Source: Actinomadura syzygii
Lineage (GTDB): Bacteria > Actinomycetota > Actinomycetes > Streptosporangiales > Streptosporangiaceae
NCBI RefSeq assembly: GCF_008085905.1
Contig: NZ_VSFF01000001.1
Location: 496,001 to 560,000 of the forward strand
Reading direction: 5' to 3'
DNA: 64,000 nucleotides
Numbering within the stretch: the stretch's first letter is position 1; every line of letters begins with the position of its first letter. Below are positions 8,500 through 16,343 of the stretch, in pieces. A model generated the notes under the pieces. That model saw nothing but the letters and a program-made list of their open reading frames with translations. It was not told the origin of the DNA and made no database searches. A program made the translations under genes and the position numbers.

Positions 8500-8943
8500 T
8501 CACGGGGTGAAGGCGGCGGCGCCGCCGTCCAGGAGGAGGCGGCGGATCTCGTCGGGGACGCGGACGGCCTTGTCCGGCGCGTCCGGGTCGACGCAGACGA
8601 GGGTGAGGACGGCGGTCGACGCGCGGTCGCCGTCCTCGGTGATGAAGTCGCCGCGCATGGTGAACGAGGTGCGGCCGACCCGGTCCGCGTACAACCGGCA
8701 TTCGACCTGGTCGAACAGTGTGATCGTCTTCTCGTACTCGGCGGCCGCGGCCCGCGTCACCACCGCGACGCCGAGCCGCTCCGGGAGCCGGTCGAACCGC
8801 AGGCCGCGCAGGAACCACCACTCGGTGTGGGTGCGCTCCATCCAGCGCTGGTAGTTGGCGTAGTAGACGATCCCGGCGGGGTCGCAGTCGCCGTAGGACA
8901 GGCGGAAGGTCACGCGGTGCAGCGGCTCGTCCGGCACATTCAC
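8500..8943 (-). CDS. acyl-CoA thioesterase, 4-hydroxybenzoyl-CoA thioesterase/YbgC type, 147 aa
   Basis: A hot-dog fold thioesterase. The active-site loop Y-G-D-C-D-P-A-G-I-V-Y-Y-A-N-Y (residues 17-31) carries the catalytic aspartate of the 4HBT family. It would hydrolyse an aryl- or short acyl-CoA. It converges on the acyl-CoA ligase 30 bp away and is divergent from a GntR gene. GTG at 8943 is one possible start; GTG two codons later sits better behind AAAGGGA. It may release product or rescue trapped CoA in the same pathway. Confidence 0.85.
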   Translation of the reverse strand: MNVPDEPLHRVTFRLSYGDCDPAGIVYYANYQRWMERTHTEWWFLRGLRFDRLPERLGVAVVTRAAAAEYEKTITLFDQVECRLYADRVGRTSFTMRGDFITEDGDRASTAVLTLVCVDPDAPDKAVRVPDEIRRLLLDGGAAAFTP

Positions 8944-8952
8944 TCCCTTTGC

Positions 8953-8976
8953 AGATGCTAAGATTTAGATGTTAAG
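8953..8976. promoter_or_regulatory. direct-repeat operator candidate between thioesterase and GntR genes
   Basis: AGATGYTAAG occurs twice (8953-8962 and 8967-8976), separated by four bases. The centre forms the small palindrome CTAAGATTTAG (8958-8968). On the plus strand it contains TAAGAT, the -10 hexamer also seen at the livH and ThDP promoters. It lies in the divergent region between 8943 and 9112 and could be bound by one of the two GntR proteins. Confidence 0.45.
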
Positions 8977-9014
8977 GGGCGTAAGCCCATCTGACTCATG
9001 ACGGCGTCCGTACC

Positions 9015-9098
9015 GCACGGCGTCCCGTACAGCACGGCATCTCACACGGCACGGCGTCTCACGAGCACGACATCTCACAGAGCACGCCATCTCGTCCA
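9015..9098 (+). repeat. five degenerate 16-17 bp tandem repeats in a GntR leader
   Basis: Five copies related to GCACGGCATCTCACACG begin at 9015, 9032, 9049, 9065 and 9082 (periods 17, 17, 16, 17). They fill the leader between the candidate promoter and the GTG start at 9112. The frame stays open across them from an ATG at 8998. The period is not a multiple of three and a good ribosome site follows the array, so I treat it as untranslated. Confidence 0.7.
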
Positions 9099-9111
9099 GG
9101 GCGGAGGTCCG

Positions 9112-9846
9112 GTGGAGGGAACGCGCCAGTCGCGCATTCGCCAGCCGCGCCTCGCCGACATGGTCGCCTCCGTCCTGCGCGAGCGGATCGTGAGCGGCGA
9201 ACTGGCCGACGGCGCGCTGATCGGCCCGCAGGACGACCTGCTCACCGAGTTCGGCGTCAGCAAGCCGTCCATGCGCGAGGCGCTGCGGATCCTGGAGTCC
9301 GAGGGGCTCATCACCGTGCTGCGCGGCAACAAGGGCGGCGCGGTCGTGCACGTCCCGCGCACCGAGACGGCGGCGCAGGCGATCGACCTGGTCCTGCGGA
9401 CGCGGCAGTCCGCGCCCGGTGACATCGCCGTCGCGCTGGTGCGGCTCGAACCGGTGTGCGCGGGGCTCTGCGCGGAACGCCCGGACCGGGCGACGAGCGT
9501 CGTCCCGGCGCTGGAGGCGGCGCAGCGCGACGTGGAGGAGAACCTCGACGACCTGCTCGGCTTCGTCCGGGCCGCGCGCGACTTCCACGCGCAGCTCGTG
9601 TTCGGCTGCGGAAACGCCGCGATGTCGGTCGCGGTCGGCGCGCTCGAACGGCTCTGGACCGCCGCCGAGGAGCAGTGGGCCCGCGACACCGCCGCCCGCG
9701 GCGACTTCCCCGGCCTCGACCAGCGCTCGGACGGCGTCCGCGCCCACCACCGGCTGATCAAACTGATCGCGGCAGGCGACGCCGCGGGCGCGGAACGCGC
9801 CGCACGACGCCACCTGACCGCCGCCCAGTGCCACGTCCTGGACTGA
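9112..9846 (+). CDS. GntR/FadR-family transcriptional regulator, 244 aa
   Basis: A second FCD-type GntR regulator: winged helix at about residues 5-75 (R-Q-P-R-L-A-D-M-V; S-K-P-S-M-R-E-A-L-R-I-L-E-S-E-G-L-I-T-V-L-R-G-N-K-G-G), then an all-helical FCD domain with R-D-F-H-A-Q and a terminal R-H-L. The GTG at 9112 follows GGCGGAGG at good spacing and gives the usual family length; an upstream ATG at 8998 would add 38 repeat-encoded residues. It closely resembles the regulator at 2458-3321. It converges on the P450 of the catabolic operon and likely regulates this cluster. Confidence 0.9.
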   Translation: MEGTRQSRIRQPRLADMVASVLRERIVSGELADGALIGPQDDLLTEFGVSKPSMREALRILESEGLITVLRGNKGGAVVHVPRTETAAQAIDLVLRTRQSAPGDIAVALVRLEPVCAGLCAERPDRATSVVPALEAAQRDVEENLDDLLGFVRAARDFHAQLVFGCGNAAMSVAVGALERLWTAAEEQWARDTAARGDFPGLDQRSDGVRAHHRLIKLIAAGDAAGAERAARRHLTAAQCHVLD

Positions 9847-9856
9847 CCTCGCGGGG

Positions 9857-11113
9857 CTAGCCCGACCAGGTGATGGGCAGGTTGGACGGGCCCCACATCA
9901 TGAAGGAGTCGACGCGGGTCGGGTCGCCGTCCAGGCGCAGGCCGGGCAGGCGCTCGCCGAGCAGCTTCAACGAGATCCGCGCCTCCAGCCGGGCGAGGGC
10001 CGCGCCCGGGCACAGGTACTGGCCGACGCCGAACGACAGGTGGCGGCGGCGCAGGTCGGCGAGGTCGCGGTCGAGCCTGAACGTGTCGGGGTCGTCCCAT
10101 GCCTCCGGGTCCCGGTTCGCGGACGCGTACAGGCCGTGCGCCTTCGACCCCTCCGGGATCTCGACGCCGTGCATGACGACCGGGCGGGTGTTGGTCCGGA
10201 ACAGTCCGAGGACGGGCGGGTCGTAGCGGAGGCTCTCCTCCACCGCCGCGTCCACCAGTTCGGGACGCGCCCGGACGTCCTCCCACAGACCGAGGTCGAG
10301 CAGCCGCCACACCGCGTTCGCGATCAGCGAGGTGGTGGTCTCGTTACCGCCGACCAGCAGCAGCAGGATCAGCGGCAGCAGTTCCTCGGTCGTGAACGGG
10401 CGGCCGTCGTGCTCGGCGGTGAGCAGCGCGGTCAGCAGGTCGTCCGGGAGAGCGTCCGGGCCGGAAGACGCGAGCACCGCGCGCCGCTCCTCCAGCACCT
10501 CGCCGAAGTAGCCGTCGATCTTCGCGCGGGCCGCGCCCTGCACGGCCGGGTCGGCCGCGTTCTGCCCGGCCATGAACTGGTCCGACCACTCCTTGAACTC
10601 GTCCACCCCGGACGCGGGCACGCCCAGGATCTTCGCGATGACCAGCACCGGCAGCGGCACCGCGTACGCCGCGCACAGGTCGGCGCGGCCGTCGGCGGCG
10701 AAGCCGTCGATCAGGTCGCCCGCCGTCGCGGTGATCCAGTCCTCCAGCGCGGCGGTGCGGCGGGCCGTGAACGCCGCCGTCACGAGCCGCCGGTAGACGG
10801 TGTGCTCCGGCGGGTCGGACCGCAGCCCGCCCTCCTTCGTGAAGATCGGCCCCTGGCCCCACTCCGACGACCACAGGCCGACGTCGCCGAACAGCCCGGC
10901 GACGTCGGCGTGGCGCGACAGCGTGTAGAAGCCGTTCTCGCCGAACCCGGCGTGATGGTGCACGGGGCACCTCTCCCGCAGGGCGCGGTGCGCGGCGGCC
11001 GGATCCTCCAGCACCTCCGCCGCGAACGGGTCGTACTTCCCGCCGGAATTCCCGCCCGACTCCCCGCCGGACTTCCCGCCGGGCTCACTCCCGGCGGGGC
11101 GCATGACCGTCAT
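9857..11113 (-). CDS. cytochrome P450, 418 aa
   Basis: A soluble bacterial class I P450. The I-helix oxygen-binding motif G-G-N-E-T-T-T is near residue 254, the E-S-L-R (ExxR) motif near 291, and the heme loop F-G-V-G-Q-Y-L-C-P-G near 358-367 with its cysteine ligand. No ferredoxin or reductase is encoded nearby, so redox partners must come from elsewhere. It starts in a TGATG overlap with the amidohydrolase gene and is the last gene of the seven-gene operon. The N-terminus has a four-residue repeat (GGKS GGES GGNS GGKY, about residues 11-27) from a 12-bp tandem duplication. It probably hydroxylates the substrate or an intermediate. Confidence 0.93.
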   Translation of the reverse strand: MTVMRPAGSEPGGKSGGESGGNSGGKYDPFAAEVLEDPAAAHRALRERCPVHHHAGFGENGFYTLSRHADVAGLFGDVGLWSSEWGQGPIFTKEGGLRSDPPEHTVYRRLVTAAFTARRTAALEDWITATAGDLIDGFAADGRADLCAAYAVPLPVLVIAKILGVPASGVDEFKEWSDQFMAGQNAADPAVQGAARAKIDGYFGEVLEERRAVLASSGPDALPDDLLTALLTAEHDGRPFTTEELLPLILLLLVGGNETTTSLIANAVWRLLDLGLWEDVRARPELVDAAVEESLRYDPPVLGLFRTNTRPVVMHGVEIPEGSKAHGLYASANRDPEAWDDPDTFRLDRDLADLRRRHLSFGVGQYLCPGAALARLEARISLKLLGERLPGLRLDGDPTRVDSFMMWGPSNLPITWSG

Positions 11114-12378
11114 CAGAAGGCGTTCGGGTCGGCCTGGACTTCGGCCGGGACGGGGAACCGGTACAGCTCGGACGCGTTCTGCCAGGTGAAGCGGCGCACG
11201 TCCGCGTCGGGCAGCCCGCCGATCTCCGACTCGATGACCGACTGGGTGTTCGGCCAGGTCGAGTCGCAGTGCGGGTAGTCGCTCTCCAGCAGGATGTTCT
11301 CCACCCCGATCCGGTCGCGGAGGACGAACGACGACTGGTCCTCGACGGCGCAGAACCAGAAGTTGCGCTTGAGGACCTCGGCCGGGGTGAGGCCGATGTC
11401 CTTCGTCCACGTCCCGTACATGTCGTGGTAGCTGAGCATGTGGTCGAGCCGGTCCATCAGCCCGGCGACCCAGCCGATGCCGCCCTCGCTCAGGCAGATC
11501 TTCAGGTCCGGGTAGCGGACGGGCAGCATCGAGTACAGCCAGTCGACCGCGGCGAACATCGCGTACCCGAAGAACAGCACGCCGACCGTGTCCGGCGGGG
11601 CGTCGTCGGCCGTCGCCGGGGACGTCCCGGACGACCCGATGTGCAGGTTCACGACCGTCCCGGTCTCGGCGCAGGCGCGCATGATCGGGTCCCAGTGCCC
11701 GGTGTGCAGGGACGGCAGCCCGAGCTTCTGCGGCGCCTCCGAGAACGTCACGGCCTTGAACCCGCGCTCGGCGTTGCGGCGGATCTCCTCCGCGCCCAGC
11801 TCCGGGTCGAGCAGCCACGGGATCTGGCACGGGATGATCCGGTCCGGGTACGACCCGGCCCAGTCCTCCAGGTGCCAGTCGTTCCACGCCCGGACGGACG
11901 CGAGCGCCAACTCCTGGTCGGACGTCGTGAGCTGCAACCGCTGCCCCGCGAACCCGGGCAGGAACGACGGGAAGTTGAGCGAGGCGTAGATGCCGGCGAG
12001 GTCCATGTCCTTGATGCGGTGGTGGATGTCCCACGCGCCGCGCCGCATCTCGTCGAACCGGGACGGCTCGAAGCTGTACTCCGAGACCGGGCGTCCGACG
12101 ACCGCGTTGAAGCCGACGTTCGGGAACTCCTGCCCGTCGTACACCCACACCTCGGCGCCGTCGTCCCGCTCCACGATCTTCGGCGCGCGGTCGGCGAGCT
12201 TCGCGGGGAGGCGTCCCTCGAACGTGTCGGGCGGCTCGACGATGTGGTCGTCCACGGAGATGACGGTGTACTTGCGGTCCTGCCGGTCCGGCTCCGGCAG
12301 CCAGGTGGGGCCCTCGGCGCCCTTGCCGCCGGTGGTGAAGCCCAGGTCCGACGCGAGGTCGTCGATGTTGATGCTCAT
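11113..12378 (-). CDS. amidohydrolase-family (ACMSD-like) metal-dependent hydrolase/decarboxylase, 421 aa
   Basis: A TIM-barrel amidohydrolase 2 protein. S-V-D-D-H-I-V-E-P-P (about residues 41-50) gives the N-terminal metal site. A histidine in N-L-H-I-G-S, S-E-G-G-I-G-W, and E-S-D-Y-P-H near the C-terminus give the remaining ligands. This subgroup includes decarboxylases and C-C hydrolases such as ACMSD and gamma-resorcylate decarboxylase. It is coupled at both ends (TAATG with the aldolase, TGATG with the P450). The exact reaction is unknown, though decarboxylation or ring hydrolysis would suit the pathway. Confidence 0.88.
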   Translation of the reverse strand: MSINIDDLASDLGFTTGGKGAEGPTWLPEPDRQDRKYTVISVDDHIVEPPDTFEGRLPAKLADRAPKIVERDDGAEVWVYDGQEFPNVGFNAVVGRPVSEYSFEPSRFDEMRRGAWDIHHRIKDMDLAGIYASLNFPSFLPGFAGQRLQLTTSDQELALASVRAWNDWHLEDWAGSYPDRIIPCQIPWLLDPELGAEEIRRNAERGFKAVTFSEAPQKLGLPSLHTGHWDPIMRACAETGTVVNLHIGSSGTSPATADDAPPDTVGVLFFGYAMFAAVDWLYSMLPVRYPDLKICLSEGGIGWVAGLMDRLDHMLSYHDMYGTWTKDIGLTPAEVLKRNFWFCAVEDQSSFVLRDRIGVENILLESDYPHCDSTWPNTQSVIESEIGGLPDADVRRFTWQNASELYRFPVPAEVQADPNAF

Positions 12379-13193
12379 TACTGCACCACCTCCGGGTCGT
12401 TGCGGAGCAGCGCGCGGACGGCGCCGTTCCAGAAGAAGTCGGTTCCGCGTTCGAGCAGCGACGCCTTCATGCTGCGCCGCAGGCCGGGCGGCACGAGCGT
12501 GTGGTCGCGAGCTGACACCAGCACGTCATACATGAGTCGGCACTGCCGGTCGATGGTCGCGGCCCGGTAGGTGGTCTCCTCCACCGTGGGACCGGTCACG
12601 ATCACGCCGTGGTTGGCGAGCAGCACCACCGACTTGTCGCCGATCCGGTCGGCGAGGTCGGCGCCGAGGTCGGCGTTCGCGATCTCGCCGGTGTACTCGT
12701 CGACGAAGGCGAGGTCGCCGTCGAACATCGACCCGGTCTGGTGCAGGAACTCCGGCAGGACGCCGAGCGCCGCCAGCACCGTCGAGTAATACGGGTGGTT
12801 GTGCACGACGACTCGCACGTCCGGGCGGCGGCGGTGCAGTTCGGTGTGGATATGGATGGCGGGGGTGACGTCCCACTTGCCGTCCAGGACCTCCGCGTCG
12901 GGCGACACCTTGCAGATGTCGGACGCGGTGATCTCCTCCCACCACAGGCCCCACGGGTTGACCAGCAGGTCGTGCGTGTCGCCCGCGCGAAGTGTGATGT
13001 GGCCCGCGATGTTCTCGCTGAAGCCCGACGTCCCGAGGATCCGGAACGCGCAGGCCAGCTTCTGCCGGTCGGTCAGCTCCAGGCCGATCGGCGGCATCAC
13101 CTTCGGCGTCCACTCGGCCGCGCCTCCCGCGACCGGGGCCGGTGCCTGGCGCTCCCGGTTTATGTCAGTGTGCGTGTCAGTGTCCGTTGTCAC
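12378..13193 (-). CDS. class II aldolase/adducin-family protein, 271 aa
   Basis: Contains the Zn-binding class II aldolase fold: G-F-S-E-N-I-A-G-H-I-T-L-R, V-N-P-W-G, the metal histidines in V-V-V-H-N-H-P-Y-Y-S, and A-N-H-G-V-I-V-T-G. It may cleave or form a C-C bond, or act as a decarboxylase or epimerase, as members of this family do. I chose the GTG at 13193 because GGGAGG sits five bases upstream; an ATG at 13217 would overlap the preceding gene. The first residues (T-T-D-T-D-T-H-T-D) are a short Thr/Asp repeat. Its stop overlaps the amidohydrolase start. Confidence 0.88.
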   Translation of the reverse strand: MTTDTDTHTDINRERQAPAPVAGGAAEWTPKVMPPIGLELTDRQKLACAFRILGTSGFSENIAGHITLRAGDTHDLLVNPWGLWWEEITASDICKVSPDAEVLDGKWDVTPAIHIHTELHRRRPDVRVVVHNHPYYSTVLAALGVLPEFLHQTGSMFDGDLAFVDEYTGEIANADLGADLADRIGDKSVVLLANHGVIVTGPTVEETTYRAATIDRQCRLMYDVLVSARDHTLVPPGLRRSMKASLLERGTDFFWNGAVRALLRNDPEVVQ

Positions 13194-13209
13194 GGTGACC
13201 TCCCTTCCG

Positions 13210-14487
13210 TCAGCCACAGGCGGGCTGGTAGGTGGGCCACTGGCGGCCCGGCTTGCTGTTCTCGAACTGCATGAGGATCAGGCCGCACAGCCCGTCCGTC
13301 CCGCTGTGCTTGCCGGGCTTGAAGGACAGGGTGTAGCCCTTCTGGCCGAACGACGACGGGTAGGCCGCCACCTGCTCCAGGCCCTTGTTGATGGACTCGC
13401 CGTCCAGCTTCGACCCGGCCTTCTCGATGGCCTTCACGAGCATCCCGATCGCGTCGTACGCCTGCGCGTCGTACGCCGTCACGCCCACCGTCCCGCCGCG
13501 CTTGCCGGACAGGAACTTCTGCAACTCGGCGGTCTTGTCGTTCTCGTCGGTGATCGACCCGACGAACACGAGCTTGTCGAGCGCGCCCGGCTTCGCCTGC
13601 CCCCACAGGTCGGGCTGGTTGCCGATGGACGCGAGCGAGAACCGGTCGGCGTCCGGGATGAGCTGGTGCGCCGTGTTGTGGACGAGCACCTCCATCTGCC
13701 CGCCGAGCGCGGCGACGAGCATCGCGTCCGGCTTCGCCCGCTTGATGCGGGTGACCTGCGCGGTGACGTCGTTCGCGTCCACCGGGGCCGTCTCGGTCGC
13801 GACGACCTCGATGCCCGCGTCCTTGATCGGCGTCATCAGCGCCTTCTCCATCCCGGCGATGGACGCGCTGTCGTCCTTGAACAGGGCGAGCCGCTTGAAC
13901 CCGGCCTTCTTGAACGCCTCCGCGTAGACCTTGCCGAAGTCGGACGTCGGGTTCGCGAGCGAGTACGTGTAGGCGGAGTTCGGACCGTCCCCGATGCCGG
14001 GCGTGATGTTCACCGGCGCGATCGCGGGCACCTTCTGCTGCTTCAGCAGCGCCTGGACCTGGAGCACCGACTGCCCGCCGGAGTTCATGATCACGGCCTG
14101 CGCGCCCTGGCTGAGCAGCTGCCGGACGACCGTCGGCGCCTTCGTCGCGTCGTTGTCGTCGCTCTTCACGACCAGCTTCAGCTTCTTGCCGCCGACCCCG
14201 CCGCCGTCGTTGACCTGCGCGACCGCGTCCTTGATCGTCTTCCCGACGATGGAGGCGTACGCGGCGGCGCCGCCGGACAGGTCCTGGTCCATCCCGATGA
14301 CGATCGTGTCGTCATCGGTCTTCACCGACCCGGACCCGGACGCGCACGCGCTCGCCACCAGCACGGGCACCGCCGCCGCGACCACGACCAGCGCCTTCCC
14401 CGCCCGCCCGCGTCTCGCGAACGCCGTACTCGCGAATGGCCTACTCGCGGAACCAGAACTCGTGAACGCCTTGCTCTTGAAAGCCAT
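13210..14487 (-). CDS. ABC transporter substrate-binding lipoprotein, Leu/Ile/Val-receptor type, 425 aa
   Basis: A Peripla_BP_6 receptor. The signal peptide (about residues 25-48) ends in a lipobox L-V-A-S-A-C, so the mature protein is a lipid-anchored extracytoplasmic receptor. Two lobes follow, with I-V-I-G-M-D-Q-D-L-S-G-G as the first strand and Y-D-A-Q-A-Y-D-A late in the chain. It is very likely the missing receptor of the livHMGF importer 7 kb away, although it is transcribed with the degradative enzymes. AGGAGG precedes the ATG. The first 30 residues contain a short Phe/Ala/Ser repeat (TTCGCGAGTA in the DNA). Confidence 0.92.
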   Translation of the reverse strand: MAFKSKAFTSSGSASRPFASTAFARRGRAGKALVVVAAAVPVLVASACASGSGSVKTDDDTIVIGMDQDLSGGAAAYASIVGKTIKDAVAQVNDGGGVGGKKLKLVVKSDDNDATKAPTVVRQLLSQGAQAVIMNSGGQSVLQVQALLKQQKVPAIAPVNITPGIGDGPNSAYTYSLANPTSDFGKVYAEAFKKAGFKRLALFKDDSASIAGMEKALMTPIKDAGIEVVATETAPVDANDVTAQVTRIKRAKPDAMLVAALGGQMEVLVHNTAHQLIPDADRFSLASIGNQPDLWGQAKPGALDKLVFVGSITDENDKTAELQKFLSGKRGGTVGVTAYDAQAYDAIGMLVKAIEKAGSKLDGESINKGLEQVAAYPSSFGQKGYTLSFKPGKHSGTDGLCGLILMQFENSKPGRQWPTYQPACG

Positions 14488-14545
14488 GGGGGTTGTCCTC
14501 CTGGGGGTGGGTTGGAGGCGGGGGGACGGTCTGACCTGTGCTGAT

Positions 14546-15793
14546 CTATTCCTGAACGGCCTGGTCTGGATTGGTCTGGTCTGGAGTGGGGCGGTCAGGG
14601 GTGGTGTGGTCGGGGGTGATCACGACGCTGATCGGCCTGGATCCCGGACGGTTTCCGGCGAGGGTCTCGATGGCCTCGGCGGCGTCCTGGAGGCCGAAGG
14701 TGTGGGTGACGAGCCGGTGCAGCGGATGCTCGCCCGAGTTGATCAGCGCGACCGCCCGGCGGAACGACGTGTGCCCCACCGCCCGGACGCCCTGGACTCG
14801 CAGGCCCTTCGTGACGACGTCGTCGCTGATCCAGCCGGGCACGGGCCGCCCGCCCTTCAGCCCGGCGAGGATGACCGTCCCGCCGGGCCGGGCGAGCGTC
14901 ATCGCGTCCAGGACGGTCTGCGGGTCGTAGGCGGCGACGTCGATCACGACGTCCGGCTGGACGCCACCGGTCGACTCCAGCACCTTCGCCGGGACGCCGC
15001 CCCCGTCCGCGTTCACACCGTCCGCCTCCCCGCCGTCCACTTCCACGGCGGCGGTCGCGCCGAGTTCCAGCGCCAGGTCGAGCTTGTGCCGGTCGGACGC
15101 GAGTCCGGTGACGATCACCGGGTCGGCGCCCGCCGCCCGCGCCGCCAGCACGCAGGCGAGTCCGCGCTGCCCGGCGCCGAGCACGACCACGCAGTCGCCC
15201 GCGCGGGTGCCCGGCACCTCCACCGCCCACTCGACCCCGGCGGCGACCGCGTTGAACGTCGCGGCGGTCGTCGGGGCGACGGCGTCCGAGACCTTGTGGA
15301 CGACGCTGTTCGCGTGCAGGTACATGTGGTCGGCGAACCCGCCCCACAGCGCGGGCGGGATCTTCGCGGGGATGAAGCCGTAGCTCATCGGAAAGTGGTC
15401 CCAGCCCGCGCACAGGACGTAGCGGCCCGTCCGGCAGTCGCGGCACGCGCCGCACGGCAGCGCGGGCTCGACCACGACCCGGTCGCCCTCGACGATCCCC
15501 CAGCGCCGCGCCGCCCGCGCCCCGATCGCCGCGATCCGTCCGACCGGCTCGTGTCCTGGGACGAACGGCGACGTCGGTCCGATCGTGTCGAACAGCGCGC
15601 CGCTGTACTCCTCGACGTCCGTGCCGCAGATGCCGCACGCCTCGACGCGGAGGAGCGCCTCGTCCGGACCGATGTCGGGCAACGGCAACTCGACCAGGTC
15701 GAGGTTCCCGGGACCGCGCTGCAAAACGACACGCGCCGCCCCCGACCTGTTCCGAGGACGCTGGAGACGCGTCCCGCCACAGGAACTCGTCAT
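14546..15793 (-). CDS. zinc-dependent alcohol dehydrogenase (MDR family), 415 aa
   Basis: A medium-chain dehydrogenase/reductase. Catalytic zinc ligands lie in G-I-C-G-T-D and P-G-H-E; the structural zinc site is C-G-A-C-R-D-C-R-T-G-R-Y-V-L-C; the NAD(P) site is V-V-L-G-A-G-Q-R-G. It would oxidise an alcohol intermediate. It starts in an ATGA overlap with the HD-domain gene. The C-terminal tail (about the last 23 residues) is a five-residue repeat, TPDHT TPDRP TPDQT NPDQA, encoded by a 15-bp array at 14558-14617. This lies outside the usual fold. Confidence 0.9.
   Translation of the reverse strand: MTSSCGGTRLQRPRNRSGAARVVLQRGPGNLDLVELPLPDIGPDEALLRVEACGICGTDVEEYSGALFDTIGPTSPFVPGHEPVGRIAAIGARAARRWGIVEGDRVVVEPALPCGACRDCRTGRYVLCAGWDHFPMSYGFIPAKIPPALWGGFADHMYLHANSVVHKVSDAVAPTTAATFNAVAAGVEWAVEVPGTRAGDCVVVLGAGQRGLACVLAARAAGADPVIVTGLASDRHKLDLALELGATAAVEVDGGEADGVNADGGGVPAKVLESTGGVQPDVVIDVAAYDPQTVLDAMTLARPGGTVILAGLKGGRPVPGWISDDVVTKGLRVQGVRAVGHTSFRRAVALINSGEHPLHRLVTHTFGLQDAAEAIETLAGNRPGSRPISVVITPDHTTPDRPTPDQTNPDQAVQE
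14558..14617 (-). repeat. 15-bp tandem array at the end of an alcohol dehydrogenase gene
   Basis: Four degenerate 15-bp units encode TPDHT, TPDRP, TPDQT and NPDQA just before the stop. This is a frame-preserving extension of the C-terminus, and one of many 15/18-bp arrays in the window. Confidence 0.8.
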
Positions 15794-16335
15794 TTGGTGA
15801 TGGTTCGGATGCCGCCGAAGACGCGGCGGACGCGCGGGGCGAAATGCTCCAGCGGAGGCGTGTCGAAGCCGGGGTCGAAGGCGAGCTGGTCCCACTCGTC
15901 CGCGAACTGGACGGCCTGGGCGTACCAGGGACGGTCGGCGAACGAGTCGCGCTCCGCCGGGTCCCAGCCGAAGTGGTGGCCGTAGTGCTTGGCCTCGAAT
16001 GTCTGGTGCGCGTAGATGATTCGGTACACCTCGTCCCGGACGTAGGGCCGGAGGATCTCGGCGGCGACCGCCGCGTGGTTCGCCGTGGAGATCACCTTGC
16101 CCATGTCGTGGCACAGCGCGGCGACGACCATCTCGTCGTCGGCGCCCGCCGCCTCCGCGTGCGCGGCGGTCTGGAGGCTGTGCTGGAGCTGGTCGACGGC
16201 GAACCCGTCGCTGAACGCCGACAGGCTCGCCAGCATCGGCATGACCCGGTCGGGCGCGTCGTCCTGCGTCTTCAGGGTCTCGCGGCGGATGTGCAGCCAC
16301 TCCTCGCGGGTTCCCTCGTCCATTCGGGTGAACAT
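15790..16335 (-). CDS. HD-domain protein, possible PhnZ/MIOX-like di-iron oxygenase, 181 aa
   Basis: A small HD-fold protein: D-Q-L-Q-H-S-L-Q-T-A, then C-H-D-M-G-K, then N-H-A-A-V-A-A-E-I-L-R, and a late W-Y-A-Q-A-V-Q-F-A-D-E-W-D. The spacing of H, HD, H and D, and the G-H-H-F segment, resemble the PhnZ/MIOX branch of HD proteins, which are mixed-valence di-iron oxygenases, more than nucleotide phosphohydrolases. By eye I cannot separate the two. AAGGAGG precedes the ATG. It is second in the operon, between the ThDP enzyme and the alcohol dehydrogenase, and could perform an oxidative C-C or C-X cleavage. Confidence 0.8.
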   Translation of the reverse strand: MFTRMDEGTREEWLHIRRETLKTQDDAPDRVMPMLASLSAFSDGFAVDQLQHSLQTAAHAEAAGADDEMVVAALCHDMGKVISTANHAAVAAEILRPYVRDEVYRIIYAHQTFEAKHYGHHFGWDPAERDSFADRPWYAQAVQFADEWDQLAFDPGFDTPPLEHFAPRVRRVFGGIRTITK

Positions 16336-16343
16336 GTGCCTCC

